Shown here in pieces: positions 52,965-62,157 of a DNA stretch of 62,196 bases. The notes under the pieces were generated by a model. The model saw nothing but the letters and a program-made list of their open reading frames with translations. It did not search any database and was not told where the DNA came from. Both the position numbers and the translations under genes were made by a program. The first letter of the stretch is position 1. Each line of letters starts with the position of its first letter. This DNA comes from Lachnospiraceae bacterium (lineage in GTDB: Bacteria; Bacillota; Clostridia; Lachnospirales; Lachnospiraceae), in the NCBI GenBank assembly GCA_024698145.1, contig JAILRO010000003.1, forward strand, positions 1 through 62,196, read 5' to 3'.

Positions 52965-52984
52965 TTTCTTTTCGCCTCACTATC

Positions 52985-53025
52985 TACGTAAAAAATCCGG
53001 TTATACAGCTTCGGCACAACCGGAT
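52985..53025 (-). terminator. Terminator of the polysaccharide deacetylase gene
   Basis: Stem ATCCGGTT/AACCGGAT (52995-53002 with 53018-53025), TTTTTT following on the minus strand. Separates the deacetylase from folC. Confidence 0.8.
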
Positions 53026-53062
53026 AAATACTATATATTCTATAATTTGAAAAAACCTATAT

Positions 53063-54130
53063 CTACTCTTCTATCGAATTACATGAAACATGCTGAATAA
53101 GCGGTGTATTCTCATCTATCGGAAGAATCTCATAACCTTCGCTCTTTAATGTGTCAATCAACTTCTGCAACGACTCAACTGTTGCATGTGTTGTCTGCAA
53201 ATCATGCATAAGCACAATCGAATCATCATTATCACGAACATCTCTCATGATATTCTCTACGAGTCTATCTGATGACAACGATGAATCAATCGCATCGCCC
53301 GAAAGTGCATTCCAATCGTAATAGTTGATATTATGCTCATTAAGATAAGCAATGTAATCCTCAATCGGAAGCTGTGATACTGAATTAGAACTTCCTCCGG
53401 GGAATCTGAAAATATTACTATGCGCACCCGTTACATTCTCAATAAGTTTCTGTAACCGCTCTATCTCTGACGCAAATGAATCCCTTGATTCATAAAGCTT
53501 CTGATACACATGCGTATAGGAATGCATACCGATTGTATGACCTTCATCAACAATTCTTCTATAGTACTCGTAATATGCCTCATCCTTGCCTATTACAAAA
53601 AATGTTGCCTTAACATTGTTAGCCTTTAAAACATCAAGTATCTGTCCTGTGTAAATAGACGGGCCATCATCAAACGTAAGATATACACGTTTTGTCTGCT
53701 TAACATCCGCATCTTTATTGCCGTCTGCTTTGGCAGAAGTTTCAACAACTTCATCAACACCGGCGGTTTCTGTTGAAGTCTCCGTAACGTTGGTAGCATT
53801 TTCAGCAGCACTCTCTGCCGTATTCTCTGCCTGATTAATACTCATTTCTGTATTACCCAAAATTGAACGAACCTGCTGTTTGAGAATCTTTCCCTCAACG
53901 TGCGGATTATTAATAAGCGCATCATGGCTGGAGCGATATGTCATATAGTCACCACCCTCTTTTGAAACAACATAGTCAAGTCTTTTCTCAAGAGACGCAA
54001 CTTTGTTAATCAAAAACAGACTGGTAATAATAGGAGATACCAGCATTATCATCAAACCATATACAATTATTTTCTTATAGAGATTAACTCGTCTTCTTCT
54101 GGCAAGTTCAGCTCTTGTAATCTTTCCCAT
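53063..54130 (-). CDS. Membrane-anchored polysaccharide deacetylase
   Basis: 355 residues from ATG 54130 (AAAGGTGGTCAT). Basic N-terminus, one membrane helix (about 20-40), a low-complexity Asn/Ala/Glu/Thr spacer (residues 100-150), then a NodB domain: VYLTFDDGPSIYTG, GMHSYTH, FRFPGGSSN, and late LMHD. Metal Asp/His are present. Deacetylates peptidoglycan or another cell-wall glycan on the outer face of the membrane; deacetylated wall resists lysozyme. Divergent from the ABC pair at 54327. Confidence 0.93.
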   Translation of the reverse strand: MGKITRAELARRRRVNLYKKIIVYGLMIMLVSPIITSLFLINKVASLEKRLDYVVSKEGGDYMTYRSSHDALINNPHVEGKILKQQVRSILGNTEMSINQAENTAESAAENATNVTETSTETAGVDEVVETSAKADGNKDADVKQTKRVYLTFDDGPSIYTGQILDVLKANNVKATFFVIGKDEAYYEYYRRIVDEGHTIGMHSYTHVYQKLYESRDSFASEIERLQKLIENVTGAHSNIFRFPGGSSNSVSQLPIEDYIAYLNEHNINYYDWNALSGDAIDSSLSSDRLVENIMRDVRDNDDSIVLMHDLQTTHATVESLQKLIDTLKSEGYEILPIDENTPLIQHVSCNSIEE

Positions 54131-54326
54131 ATGACCACCTTTTCCAAAGAAAAAATTGCTTTTTTGTAAGTATGCGCAAAAACTCATTATATTATGTAAT
54201 AAAATCTTTAGGTTTGCTTATTATAAAAAAAAGTTTTTTTTTCGTCAACCCTTGATTTTACATGGTATAGGACATTTTTCTTACTTTTGAATACAATATT
54301 ATATACAAAGAAAGAAAGTGAGAAAA

Positions 54327-55109
54327 ATGCAAACACCAATACTTGATTTTTTAGACGTTAATTATAATTATCACACTATATCTTGTGAAACCGTTACACT
54401 TAAAGACATTTCATTTAATCTATATAAAAATGAATTTATTTCATTTGTAGGACCGTCCGGTTGTGGCAAAACCACACTGCTAAATCTTATCGCCGGCCTA
54501 ATAGAAGCATCCTCCGGCGAAATAAAAATAGGTGGAAAACCGGTTAGGGAATCCACTTTAAATATAGGCTATATGCTCCAAAAAGATCATCTTCTTGAAT
54601 GGAGGTCAATATACAAGAACTTAACTTTAGGACTTGAGATTCGAAAACAAATGGACGAAAGTCATCTAAAAACCGTCGACACTCTTCTAAAAACATACGG
54701 TTTATGGGACTTTAGAAATGTGCCACCGCGTCAGCTTTCCGGTGGAATGCGGCAACGCGCCGCACTTATACGTACGCTCGTCTTATCCCCTGATATTTTG
54801 CTTCTTGATGAACCCTTTAGTGCCCTTGATTATCAAACACGCCTAAACGTCTCCGACGATATTGGCTCCATTATAAAAGAGCGAAAAATAAGCACAATCC
54901 TTGTAACCCATGACCTCTCGGAGGCAATATCCATGTCTGACAGAGTAATTGTATTATCCAAACGGCCCGGCACAATTAAGGCAACAATCCCAATTAAGCT
55001 AAGCATTGAAAACCGCACTCCCAAAACCTCCAAAAATGCGCCCGAGTTTGGCATGTATTATAACAAGATATGGGGGGCAGTCCATGAAAAAGATTCGGAA
55101 AACGAGTGA
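54327..55109 (+). CDS. SsuB/TauB-type ABC transporter ATPase
   Basis: 260 residues from ATG 54327 (in-frame GTG at 54318 is the alternative). Walker A GPSGCGKTT, signature LSGGMRQRAALIRTL, Walker B LLLDEPFSALD, H-loop LVTHDLSEA. This group imports nitrate, sulfonates, taurine or thiamine precursors. The next gene is the permease, overlapping by 26 nt. No binding protein is encoded nearby, so a complete importer needs one from elsewhere. Substrate unknown. Confidence 0.9.
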   Translation: MQTPILDFLDVNYNYHTISCETVTLKDISFNLYKNEFISFVGPSGCGKTTLLNLIAGLIEASSGEIKIGGKPVRESTLNIGYMLQKDHLLEWRSIYKNLTLGLEIRKQMDESHLKTVDTLLKTYGLWDFRNVPPRQLSGGMRQRAALIRTLVLSPDILLLDEPFSALDYQTRLNVSDDIGSIIKERKISTILVTHDLSEAISMSDRVIVLSKRPGTIKATIPIKLSIENRTPKTSKNAPEFGMYYNKIWGAVHEKDSENE

Positions 55110-55905
55110 CACGTGCACATCAACAGCTCAAAAAGATTATGTAAAAAGCATCCAACGCAAATCAATGCTTATACGCCTTTATCAGATTTTGTTGTTAATC
55201 GTTTTTCTCACATCCTGGGAAATATCCGCCCGACACGGAATCATAAACGACTTCATTTTCTGTAGTCCCTCAAAACTTCTGTCAACATTTCTTACCATGG
55301 TGCGTGACGGTTCTCTTATACATCACATCGAAGTGACACTTTTCGAAACAATAATCGGCTTTGCACTAGTAATTGTCGGAAGCTTAATTGTCGCAACTCT
55401 GTTCTGGTGGAACGAAACACTCTCAAAGGTGATGGAACCTTACATGGTAATGCTAAATGCGTTACCAAAATCTGCTCTTGCACCCGTTTTGATAGTATGG
55501 CTGGGCTCCAACAAAACAACTATCATAGTTTGCGCCTGTTCCGTAGCAATATTCGGTAGTATTCTCAACATTTACACAGGCTTTGTAAATGTCGAGGCTG
55601 ACAAAATAAAACTCATCAAAACACTCAAAGGAAATCGTTTCCAATGCCTAAAGCTTGTTGTAATCCCTAGTAACATCCCTAACATCATCAGTATTATGAA
55701 GGTAAACATAGGTCTATGTCTTGTCGGTGTTGTCATCGGCGAGTTCCTTGCAGCAAGAGAAGGTCTTGGTTATGTCATCATTTACGGTTCACAAACCTTC
55801 AAAATGGGTAATGTATTGCTGTCTATACTTATTCTTTGCTTCATTGCAATGATACTTTATCTCATCCTGGAGAAAACAGAAAAGAAGCTGTCAGATTATT
55901 TCTGA
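55084..55905 (+). CDS. SsuC/TauC-type ABC transporter permease
   Basis: 273 residues from ATG 55084 (GGGGGGCAG before it). Six membrane spans, binding-protein-dependent-permease motif NALPKSALAPVLIVWLG (helix 4 start), and VIGEFLAAREGLGYVIIYG (the EAA loop, EFLAAREGLG). It starts inside the ATPase gene. A hairpin covers its stop codon (55886-55910). Confidence 0.9.
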   Translation: MKKIRKTSDTCTSTAQKDYVKSIQRKSMLIRLYQILLLIVFLTSWEISARHGIINDFIFCSPSKLLSTFLTMVRDGSLIHHIEVTLFETIIGFALVIVGSLIVATLFWWNETLSKVMEPYMVMLNALPKSALAPVLIVWLGSNKTTIIVCACSVAIFGSILNIYTGFVNVEADKIKLIKTLKGNRFQCLKLVVIPSNIPNIISIMKVNIGLCLVGVVIGEFLAAREGLGYVIIYGSQTFKMGNVLLSILILCFIAMILYLILEKTEKKLSDYF

Positions 55906-55910
55906 CAGCT
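55886..55910. terminator. Hairpin at the convergent permease/ferredoxin ends
   Basis: 9-bp perfect stem AGCTGTCAG / CTGACAGCT (55886-55894 with 55902-55910). It overlaps the permease TGA. The minus side carries TTCTTTTCT, so it may end the ferredoxin transcript. The plus side is poor in T. Confidence 0.5.
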
Positions 55911-55915
55911 CCTTA

Positions 55916-56104
55916 CTATTCAACAATATCTATAACTTCTACCGGGCATGCAGCTTTGGCAGACTCTGCCGATGCGAAATTATCATCGGTAAGTTGCCCA
56001 TTAGCCTCAGCAACGCCCTCTTCGTTAAATGCAAACACCTCCGGGCAAGTACTTACGCAAAGTCCACAAGCTATGCATCCCTCCTGATCTACTTCCGCTT
56101 TCAC
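55916..56104 (-). CDS. Ferredoxin, [4Fe-4S], GTG start
   Basis: 62 residues. GTG 56104 is chosen because GGAGGTG lies 6 nt before it; the longer frame would start inside the SD. It reads (M)KAEVDQEGCIACGLCVST with C-x2-C-x2-C-x3-CP, and only one more Cys (AACPVEV). So one four-iron cluster and possibly no second. Small electron carrier for anaerobic metabolism, for example with hydrogenase. No partner gene is adjacent. Confidence 0.93.
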   Translation of the reverse strand: MKAEVDQEGCIACGLCVSTCPEVFAFNEEGVAEANGQLTDDNFASAESAKAACPVEVIDIVE

Positions 56105-56175
56105 AATTAGCACCTCCAATCCTTAACAGGAATGAAGTTATTATGTACCAAAGTGTGAATCATTATGCACAAGTA

Positions 56176-57594
56176 TTAATTATACAGTGTATTAGCCATG
56201 TTACCGATATCGACGGCAAACTTGTTAAGTTCTTCTATTGTCGAATCAATCTGCTCCATCTGCTGATTTTCTTCCGAAACATTATCGCTTATTAATGATA
56301 TCTTACCAAGCATTTCTTTAACCGAATCGTTCATTTCACCAAGAATCTGTGAAATATGGTTTGTTGTCTCTTTGGTTGAGTTAGACAGATTCTGAACTTC
56401 TGTAGCAACTACCGCAAATCCACGACCTGCCTCACCGGCTCTTGCCGCCTCTATACTTGCGTTAAGTGATAAGAGATTGGTCTGATTAGCAATACTTTGA
56501 ATACTGTTAATGATATCCATTGAAGCATCAACAGACTTTTCGATTGTCTGAGCCGACATTGCAACATCTTCCTGTCGCTGTGCAACCTCGCGCATCTGTC
56601 TTGCCGCATCATTAACCGTCACAGCAATTTCAGTAATTCCTTTTCTAAGAGATTCTATATTAGGAGCCATCTCCTCCTCAAAACGAAGCTTGTTCTTCTT
56701 TTGCTCGGTTATATCCAAAATAGTGCCGGCAGCCATCAGTGCCTTTCCGTCTCTACTCCACACTACCGTACTCGAAGCGCGAACCCATCTATAGTTGCCG
56801 TCCTTATGAAGCATACGATATTCCATATCAAACACCGTATTCCCACTAACATCAGAAAGTTGTCTGCCCATCGCCTCTGAAGCAGGACCCACATCATCCG
56901 GATGAATCTTGGTAATCCAAGACTGCATCACATCAGGGAAATCCGAAGAACCGCTATATCCCAATATGTGTTTGAACTGGTCTGAAAATACCATTGGAGA
57001 ACTCGGATCATCAATAGCGTACTTGGTAAGATCCATACTCCAGCTTCCTTCAAGCATCATACGATCAACTGCACCTTGTCTTCTCTGTCCAACCTCAAGT
57101 CTGTCTGCGTTGATTTTTGCCTCATCGATATCAGTAAATGTTCCAACAAAAACGATTGGCGTTCCATCCTTCTTTCGAATACACTCTCCGGCTGCGTGGA
57201 ACCATTTATATCCTTCATTCTTTGTCTTGATTCTGTAGTCAACATCATACTTTGTCCGACCCGACCTGTCAGATTCAGCTACTCCATACGCAGCAAAAGC
57301 TTTGTCTACATCTTCCGAATAAATCAATCCTGCAAAAGCAGTCATTTCATCAGGAAAATCTTTTCTGTCAAAGCCTAACATTCTTCTGAATTCATCGGAA
57401 AATATCGCATGTGTCTGCTTTCCGTCATCATCATAATAAGCCGCCCAAAAACCCAAATGCGTACTAACATTAATGGCATCCAACATTCTGTAATTAAGAT
57501 CCGCTTTTGCCTTCTCCTCTTCAAGTTGAGCTTCAAGGCGAGCAATCTTGGTCTCAAGTTGCTCAACGTATCTGTTATCTGCTCTGTTAAACAT
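56176..57594 (-). CDS. Soluble methyl-accepting chemotaxis protein with two PAS domains
   Basis: 472 residues, no membrane helix. N-terminal coiled coil (5-40), two PAS domains (about 45-165 and 185-305; [11 protein letters not shown] ... [37 protein letters not shown]), a short linker, and the MCP signalling hairpin with [19 protein letters not shown]. Cytosolic receptor of the Aer-like or redox/ligand type, working through CheW/CheA. It ends close behind the hairpin, so it has no long methylation helices after it. SD AGGAGGGG. Confidence 0.93.
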   Translation of the reverse strand: MFNRADNRYVEQLETKIARLEAQLEEEKAKADLNYRMLDAINVSTHLGFWAAYYDDDGKQTHAIFSDEFRRMLGFDRKDFPDEMTAFAGLIYSEDVDKAFAAYGVAESDRSGRTKYDVDYRIKTKNEGYKWFHAAGECIRKKDGTPIVFVGTFTDIDEAKINADRLEVGQRRQGAVDRMMLEGSWSMDLTKYAIDDPSSPMVFSDQFKHILGYSGSSDFPDVMQSWITKIHPDDVGPASEAMGRQLSDVSGNTVFDMEYRMLHKDGNYRWVRASSTVVWSRDGKALMAAGTILDITEQKKNKLRFEEEMAPNIESLRKGITEIAVTVNDAARQMREVAQRQEDVAMSAQTIEKSVDASMDIINSIQSIANQTNLLSLNASIEAARAGEAGRGFAVVATEVQNLSNSTKETTNHISQILGEMNDSVKEMLGKISLISDNVSEENQQMEQIDSTIEELNKFAVDIGNMANTLYN

Positions 57595-57682
57595 GTAACC
57601 CCTCCTTGTTCATGCAAAATTATCAGAAAACACACACGTATTATACACTATTTTCACTCAACTACGCAACATAATTCTTGTC

Positions 57683-59203
57683 TTACTTTGGCGAAGAAGT
57701 ATTACTTTCGTCCGGTTTCTCGGGTGGTGTTGAGCCATCGCCCATTGGACCATTTCCGTCAGGTTTCTCTGGCGGCATACTTCCATCTCCCATTGGGCCA
57801 TTTCCGTCAGGTTTTTCAGGCGGTGTAGAGCCATCGCCCATTGGACCGTTTCCATCCGGAGGTGTCATCTGTGAGTCATCACCATTTTCAGAAACAATCT
57901 CTATTGCCTCTCCTGAAACTGCTGTTCCTTCTTCATATTCTTTTCCATCAACGTACAACTTATGTCCGTTAAGATTAATAGAGCCTTCTTCACACGTAAG
58001 CGATGAAACATAAGAATCCGAAGTCAATGTCCACGTACTTCCATCGTCCAACTCTACATACACGTCACCTTTTTGTCCGTCAGTATTGATTGCACCTGTC
58101 CACGAAGAATCCTCTTTTAAGTACAGATTAAGCACCGACACTTCATCAACAACCATATTCCCTGATATCGTCTGTCCCTGCGCTGTAAGATTAACTTTAC
58201 CTCCATTAGAGCCCTCATTGCCCCAGCCGGCTGCAGCAGCACGTAATAACACTCCGGAACCGTCCTCATTTACTATGTCTGCATTTGAAAGATTGATATC
58301 ACATGCAGTATTGTTAACAAAGAACACATCTCCGTTCTTGTTCTTAAGAGTACCTCCATTCATTGTGAATGAAGCTGTTCCCGCAGCAGCGTCACCTGAC
58401 ATAGACTGGTATATCATTACTGCATTATAATTATCGGACTTATCGCTATTCTTTGTATTATTATCCGCAATAAGGTCACAATTGTTAAGAGTTACGGAAT
58501 TCTTTCCCTCCACGACAACACCTTCCGATGCAGTTGACTCAAGTGAGGAATCATTAACAGTAATGGCGGCGGTTGAATATATTACGGGTGAACCCGTTCC
58601 ATCGGTTGTATATGAGCCTCCGTCAACAGTCACGGTTCCACCACCCCTGTCTGAACGTATTGCTGCCGATGAATTGCCGGTTGTATGAATCGTTAGGTTA
58701 GAGGCATTCATTGTTCCGCCTCCGGTAGTCATCAAACCACCGGAACAATTACCTGTAGTTTCTATAACAGAATCAGATATATTAATGGTTGTGCCTTCGC
58801 CATATGAGAAAACACCGTTTGCATGGGTTCCGTTTGATTGGATAACAGCTTCTTTTATTGTAAGAGTTGCCTTATTGGTTGCAAACACAGTTGCATTTTC
58901 ACCGTAAAAATCAGATTCATCTCCTTCGGAATCTCCACTCTTACTAACACTAATATTTGAATACTCCACCTCTTCTCCATCAACCTCTATGGCATGTTCA
59001 CCATCATTTGAATTGTCATACGAGTTCTCCACGGTGATATCCTCTTTTGATAATATACTTTTAACTGATGTATCGGAATCAACACTCGCTTCAGCTTCTG
59101 ATGATTTTTGTTCCGAATCTGTCAGCACAGATGATTGACATCCCGCAAGCCCTGTCACTAATAAGCTTCCTGCTAAAATAAATGAATATTTACTCCATCT
59201 CAT
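57683..59203 (-). CDS. Beta-helix lipoprotein with PPEKPDGNGPMGDGS repeats
   Basis: 506 residues. Lipoprotein signal with lipobox LAGCQ (Cys 22), a Ser/Glu-rich spacer, then about 330 residues of short beta-strand repeats rich in Gly, Thr, Ser, Asn (VIQSNGTHANGVF, VIETTGNCSGGLM, LTIHTTGNSSAAIR), as in right-handed beta-helix pectate-lyase-like or adhesin proteins. The tail has three near-identical 16-residue units (48-nt repeats at 57714-57857). Probably a cell-surface adhesin or glycan-binding protein; no catalytic motif was seen. Confidence 0.85.
   Translation of the reverse strand: MRWSKYSFILAGSLLVTGLAGCQSSVLTDSEQKSSEAEASVDSDTSVKSILSKEDITVENSYDNSNDGEHAIEVDGEEVEYSNISVSKSGDSEGDESDFYGENATVFATNKATLTIKEAVIQSNGTHANGVFSYGEGTTINISDSVIETTGNCSGGLMTTGGGTMNASNLTIHTTGNSSAAIRSDRGGGTVTVDGGSYTTDGTGSPVIYSTAAITVNDSSLESTASEGVVVEGKNSVTLNNCDLIADNNTKNSDKSDNYNAVMIYQSMSGDAAAGTASFTMNGGTLKNKNGDVFFVNNTACDINLSNADIVNEDGSGVLLRAAAAGWGNEGSNGGKVNLTAQGQTISGNMVVDEVSVLNLYLKEDSSWTGAINTDGQKGDVYVELDDGSTWTLTSDSYVSSLTCEEGSINLNGHKLYVDGKEYEEGTAVSGEAIEIVSENGDDSQMTPPDGNGPMGDGSTPPEKPDGNGPMGDGSMPPEKPDGNGPMGDGSTPPEKPDESNTSSPK
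57714..57857. repeat. Three 48-bp tandem repeats in the lipoprotein C-terminus
   Basis: Units at 57714-57761, 57762-57809 and 57810-57857, each coding PPEKPDGNGPMGDGS-type 16-mers, followed by a partial copy. Likely to change copy number between strains. Confidence 0.9.
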
Positions 59204-59437
59204 AGTAATCGCCTCCTAAAAAATGCTTAATAATCTGTATTGTTACCCAAAGTTTATAACCGGTTTTATAATCCTTTGTTTTTCTTTATGCGATTACTAT
59301 ACAAACCGAACCTTAAAAAAATATTGAAAATAAAAAACATTCTTCGTTCCTCGACAATAATATGGAAATACATTATATTATATGCTATCATATTCTGGTA
59401 ACTTATCACCTAAACATTACAACAATAAGAGGGACTT
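59204..59437. other. AT-rich divergent spacer, nothing further recognised
   Basis: 234 nt between the lipoprotein and DUF5721 genes, read away from each other. No hairpin with T run, no convincing promoter pair and no small gene was found. Confidence 0.5.
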
Positions 59438-59923
59438 ATGCAATCAGCAGAAATATTAGATGTCAAAAACTTCATGCAACTTCTTTTCCAATCTGAAGCC
59501 TTTGATTCATACGAAACCGTAGAGGCTGTCATCATCTCAGATATGACATACTCCATAGAAGGAAAACTCAACAGGGACTTTTATTCGCAAGACGAACTTG
59601 AGACCATGTTCCCGGCAGATATTTCATTTCTACCTTGGCAGTATACAAAGCCAAAAGTGTTTTCTATTATAAAAGGAAAACGAACTCCTTCTTATATGAA
59701 GATAGTATTTAAACTTACGGAACATAATTTCTCCGAGAATAAATCATCACATAATTCTAACGATATCACAGGAATATACTTCAATTTCATATTCAAAGAT
59801 CAGAAATTAAATGTGACATGCTCTGTTTCATACAAAACTTTCACTCTTGACAAAACTTTTGAGCAAGAAATTTTCTCTAATTTTATCACATTATTAAAAC
59901 TGAATAGTATAACAACAAATTAA
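59438..59923 (+). CDS. DUF5721-like protein
   Basis: 161 residues. It resembles a small family, seen mainly in Lachnospiraceae, by ILDVKNFMQLLFQSEAFDSY, KLNRDFYSQDELE, FSIIKGKRTPSYMKIVF and SVSYKTFTLDKTFEQE. No signal peptide, membrane span or catalytic motif. Function unknown. Single gene, followed by a terminator and then htpG. Confidence 0.75.
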   Translation: MQSAEILDVKNFMQLLFQSEAFDSYETVEAVIISDMTYSIEGKLNRDFYSQDELETMFPADISFLPWQYTKPKVFSIIKGKRTPSYMKIVFKLTEHNFSENKSSHNSNDITGIYFNFIFKDQKLNVTCSVSYKTFTLDKTFEQEIFSNFITLLKLNSITTN

Positions 59924-59957
59924 AAGCAACGTTTATACGTTGTTTTTAATTTTTAAC
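59924..59957 (+). terminator. Terminator of the DUF5721 gene
   Basis: Stem GCAACG / CGTTGT, extended by flanking A/T pairs, and a TTTTTAATTTTT tail, directly after the TAA at 59921-59923. Confidence 0.7.
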
Positions 59958-60000
59958 TTTTTGTGAGATTCAATTTTCATTAATGTGATGTTTTATTTTG

Positions 60001-60027
60001 TTAGCACTCTTTTTTGTTGAGTGCTAA
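60001..60027 (+). promoter_or_regulatory. CIRCE element (HrcA operator) of htpG
   Basis: Perfect CIRCE: TTAGCACTC, nine bases, GAGTGCTAA. It lies 7 nt upstream of the predicted -35 of htpG. In Firmicutes HrcA repressor binds it and releases on heat shock. Confidence 0.95.
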
Positions 60028-60034
60028 TTTTTTC

Positions 60035-60063
60035 TTGACTTTTCTCTTTTCGCATACTAAAAT
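60035..60063 (+). promoter_or_regulatory. Promoter of htpG
   Basis: -35 TTGACT (60035-60040), 17-nt spacer, -10 TAAAAT (60058-60063), about 50 nt before the ATG. Confidence 0.75.
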
Positions 60064-60116
60064 ATTCCTTGTAATTAAGATAATTAAGAAACAATATTAT
60101 AAAGGAGATGTGACAA

Positions 60117-62057
60117 ATGGCTAACAAGAAAAAAGGAAGCTTATCCATCAACAGTGAGAATATTTTCCCTATAATTAAGAAGTGGTTATATTCAGACCAC
60201 GACATTTTTGTAAGAGAAGTTGTCTCAAACGCTTGTGATGCAGTTACAAAGCTTCGCAAATTAGCACTTATCGGAGAATATGAGGAGGCTGAAGACATCA
60301 ACTACAGAATTGATGTAATTGCAAGCCCCAAAGATAAAACACTTACATTTATTGATAACGGTATCGGTATGACCGCAGACGAGGTCAATGAATACATTAA
60401 CCAGATTGCTTTTTCAGGTGCATCTGATTTCCTTGAGAAATATAAAGACAAGGCTACTGACGACCAGATAATCGGTCATTTCGGTCTTGGATTCTACTCA
60501 ACATTTATGGTTGCCGACAAAGTTACAATCAACACTCTTTCATATAAGGAAGATTCCGAGCCCGTATTCTGGGAATGTGACGGCGGAACTGACTATACAA
60601 TGTCAAAAGGTGACAGAGATGTTCACGGTACAGAAATCACCTTATATCTTAACGAAGAAAGCTATGAATTTGCCAATGAATATCGCGTTAAAGAAGTTTT
60701 AGAGAAATACTGTTCTTTCATGCCTGAAGAGATTTTCTTCACAAATGCTGATGAAGCAAAGGAAGAAAAGACTGACGTTGTTGATTCTACAGCTTCTGAA
60801 GTCAAGGAAACAGGCGATGAAAACGCAGAAGATACTAATGAAGAAACCAAAGAAGAACCAAAAGAAACACCAATCAACGATACTCATCCACTTTGGACAA
60901 AGCATCCTAATGATTGTACAGATGAAGAATACAAGGAATTCTACAGAAAAGTCTTCCTTGATTTCAAAGAGCCTTTGTTCTGGATTCATTTAAATATGGA
61001 TTATCCGTTTAACTTAAAGGGTATCTTATACTTCCCTAAGCTTAATACAGAGTATGATACATTAGAGGGTAAGATTAAGTTATACAACAATCAGGTATTT
61101 ATTGCCGACAACATCAAGGAAGTTATTCCTGAGTTCCTTCTTTTGTTAAAGGGTGTTATCGATTGTCCGGATCTTCCTCTTAACGTATCACGTAGTGCAT
61201 TACAGAATGACGGCTTTGTTAAGAAGATTTCTGATTACATTACAAAGAAGGTTGCCGACAAACTTTCCGGCATGTGTAAGACAGATCGTGAAAACTACGA
61301 GAAATACTGGGATGACCTTTCACCATTCATCAAGTTCGGTTGCTTAAAGGACGACAAGTTCGAAGATAAAATGAAGGACTACATCCTTTACAGAAATATA
61401 GACGGCAAATACTTAACACTCACCGAGTACTTAGATGCCGGCAAAGAAAAATACGAGAACACTGTATTCTATACAGACAATGAGAAAACACAATCTCAAT
61501 ATATCAATATGTTCCGCGAGCAGGGAATTGATGCAGTTGTCCTTGATCACAACATCGACAATCCTTTCATTACACACCAGGAACAGAAGCATGAGGGTGT
61601 TCATTTTGCAAGAATAGACTCAGATATTACCAATACCTTCAAGGAAGAAGTTTCCGAGGAAGAACTTAAAGAAACAACTGATAAGCTTTCAGAAACATTC
61701 AAGAAGGCCCTTAATAACGATAAACTCGAAGTTAAAGTTGAGAAGCTTAAGAATACTTCTATCTCCTCAATGATAACACTTCCTGAAGAAACAAGAAGAA
61801 TGCAGGATATGATGAAGATATACGCAATGGGCGGAATGGATCCAAACTTATTTGGCGGCGATTCATTAACACTTGTACTTAATGCGAACAACAATCTCGT
61901 TCAATACATTCTCAACAATCCTGACGGTGACAAGACAAACATGGTTTGCGAGCAGTTATATGACCTTGCACTCCTTGCTCATGCTCCGCTTGAGCCGGAA
62001 GCAATGACTAAATTCGTGGCTCGTAGCAACGAAATACTTGGACTTATTACACAGTAA
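60117..62057 (+). CDS. htpG: Chaperone Hsp90 (HtpG)
   Basis: 646 residues. N-terminal GHKL ATPase: VSNACDAVTKLR, TFIDNGIGMTADE, GHFGLGFYSTFMVADKV. Middle domain with the client/ATP Arg region NVSRSALQND. C-terminal dimer domain; no MEEVD, as in bacteria. Between N and middle domains is a long acidic insert (about 218-255, Glu/Asp/Lys/Thr-rich), longer than usual in bacterial HtpG. SD AAGGAGATG. Transcribed behind a CIRCE, so controlled by HrcA with groE/dnaK-type genes. Confidence 0.97.
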   Translation: MANKKKGSLSINSENIFPIIKKWLYSDHDIFVREVVSNACDAVTKLRKLALIGEYEEAEDINYRIDVIASPKDKTLTFIDNGIGMTADEVNEYINQIAFSGASDFLEKYKDKATDDQIIGHFGLGFYSTFMVADKVTINTLSYKEDSEPVFWECDGGTDYTMSKGDRDVHGTEITLYLNEESYEFANEYRVKEVLEKYCSFMPEEIFFTNADEAKEEKTDVVDSTASEVKETGDENAEDTNEETKEEPKETPINDTHPLWTKHPNDCTDEEYKEFYRKVFLDFKEPLFWIHLNMDYPFNLKGILYFPKLNTEYDTLEGKIKLYNNQVFIADNIKEVIPEFLLLLKGVIDCPDLPLNVSRSALQNDGFVKKISDYITKKVADKLSGMCKTDRENYEKYWDDLSPFIKFGCLKDDKFEDKMKDYILYRNIDGKYLTLTEYLDAGKEKYENTVFYTDNEKTQSQYINMFREQGIDAVVLDHNIDNPFITHQEQKHEGVHFARIDSDITNTFKEEVSEEELKETTDKLSETFKKALNNDKLEVKVEKLKNTSISSMITLPEETRRMQDMMKIYAMGGMDPNLFGGDSLTLVLNANNNLVQYILNNPDGDKTNMVCEQLYDLALLAHAPLEPEAMTKFVARSNEILGLITQ

Positions 62058-62157
62058 AATTGCTGTTTAATGCACTTTTATCCCTAACAAACGCGTATAG
62101 ATTATCAGATGTATGAATATCCTGTATCCAGGTGAAACGCACTAAGAGGTTGTAGGT

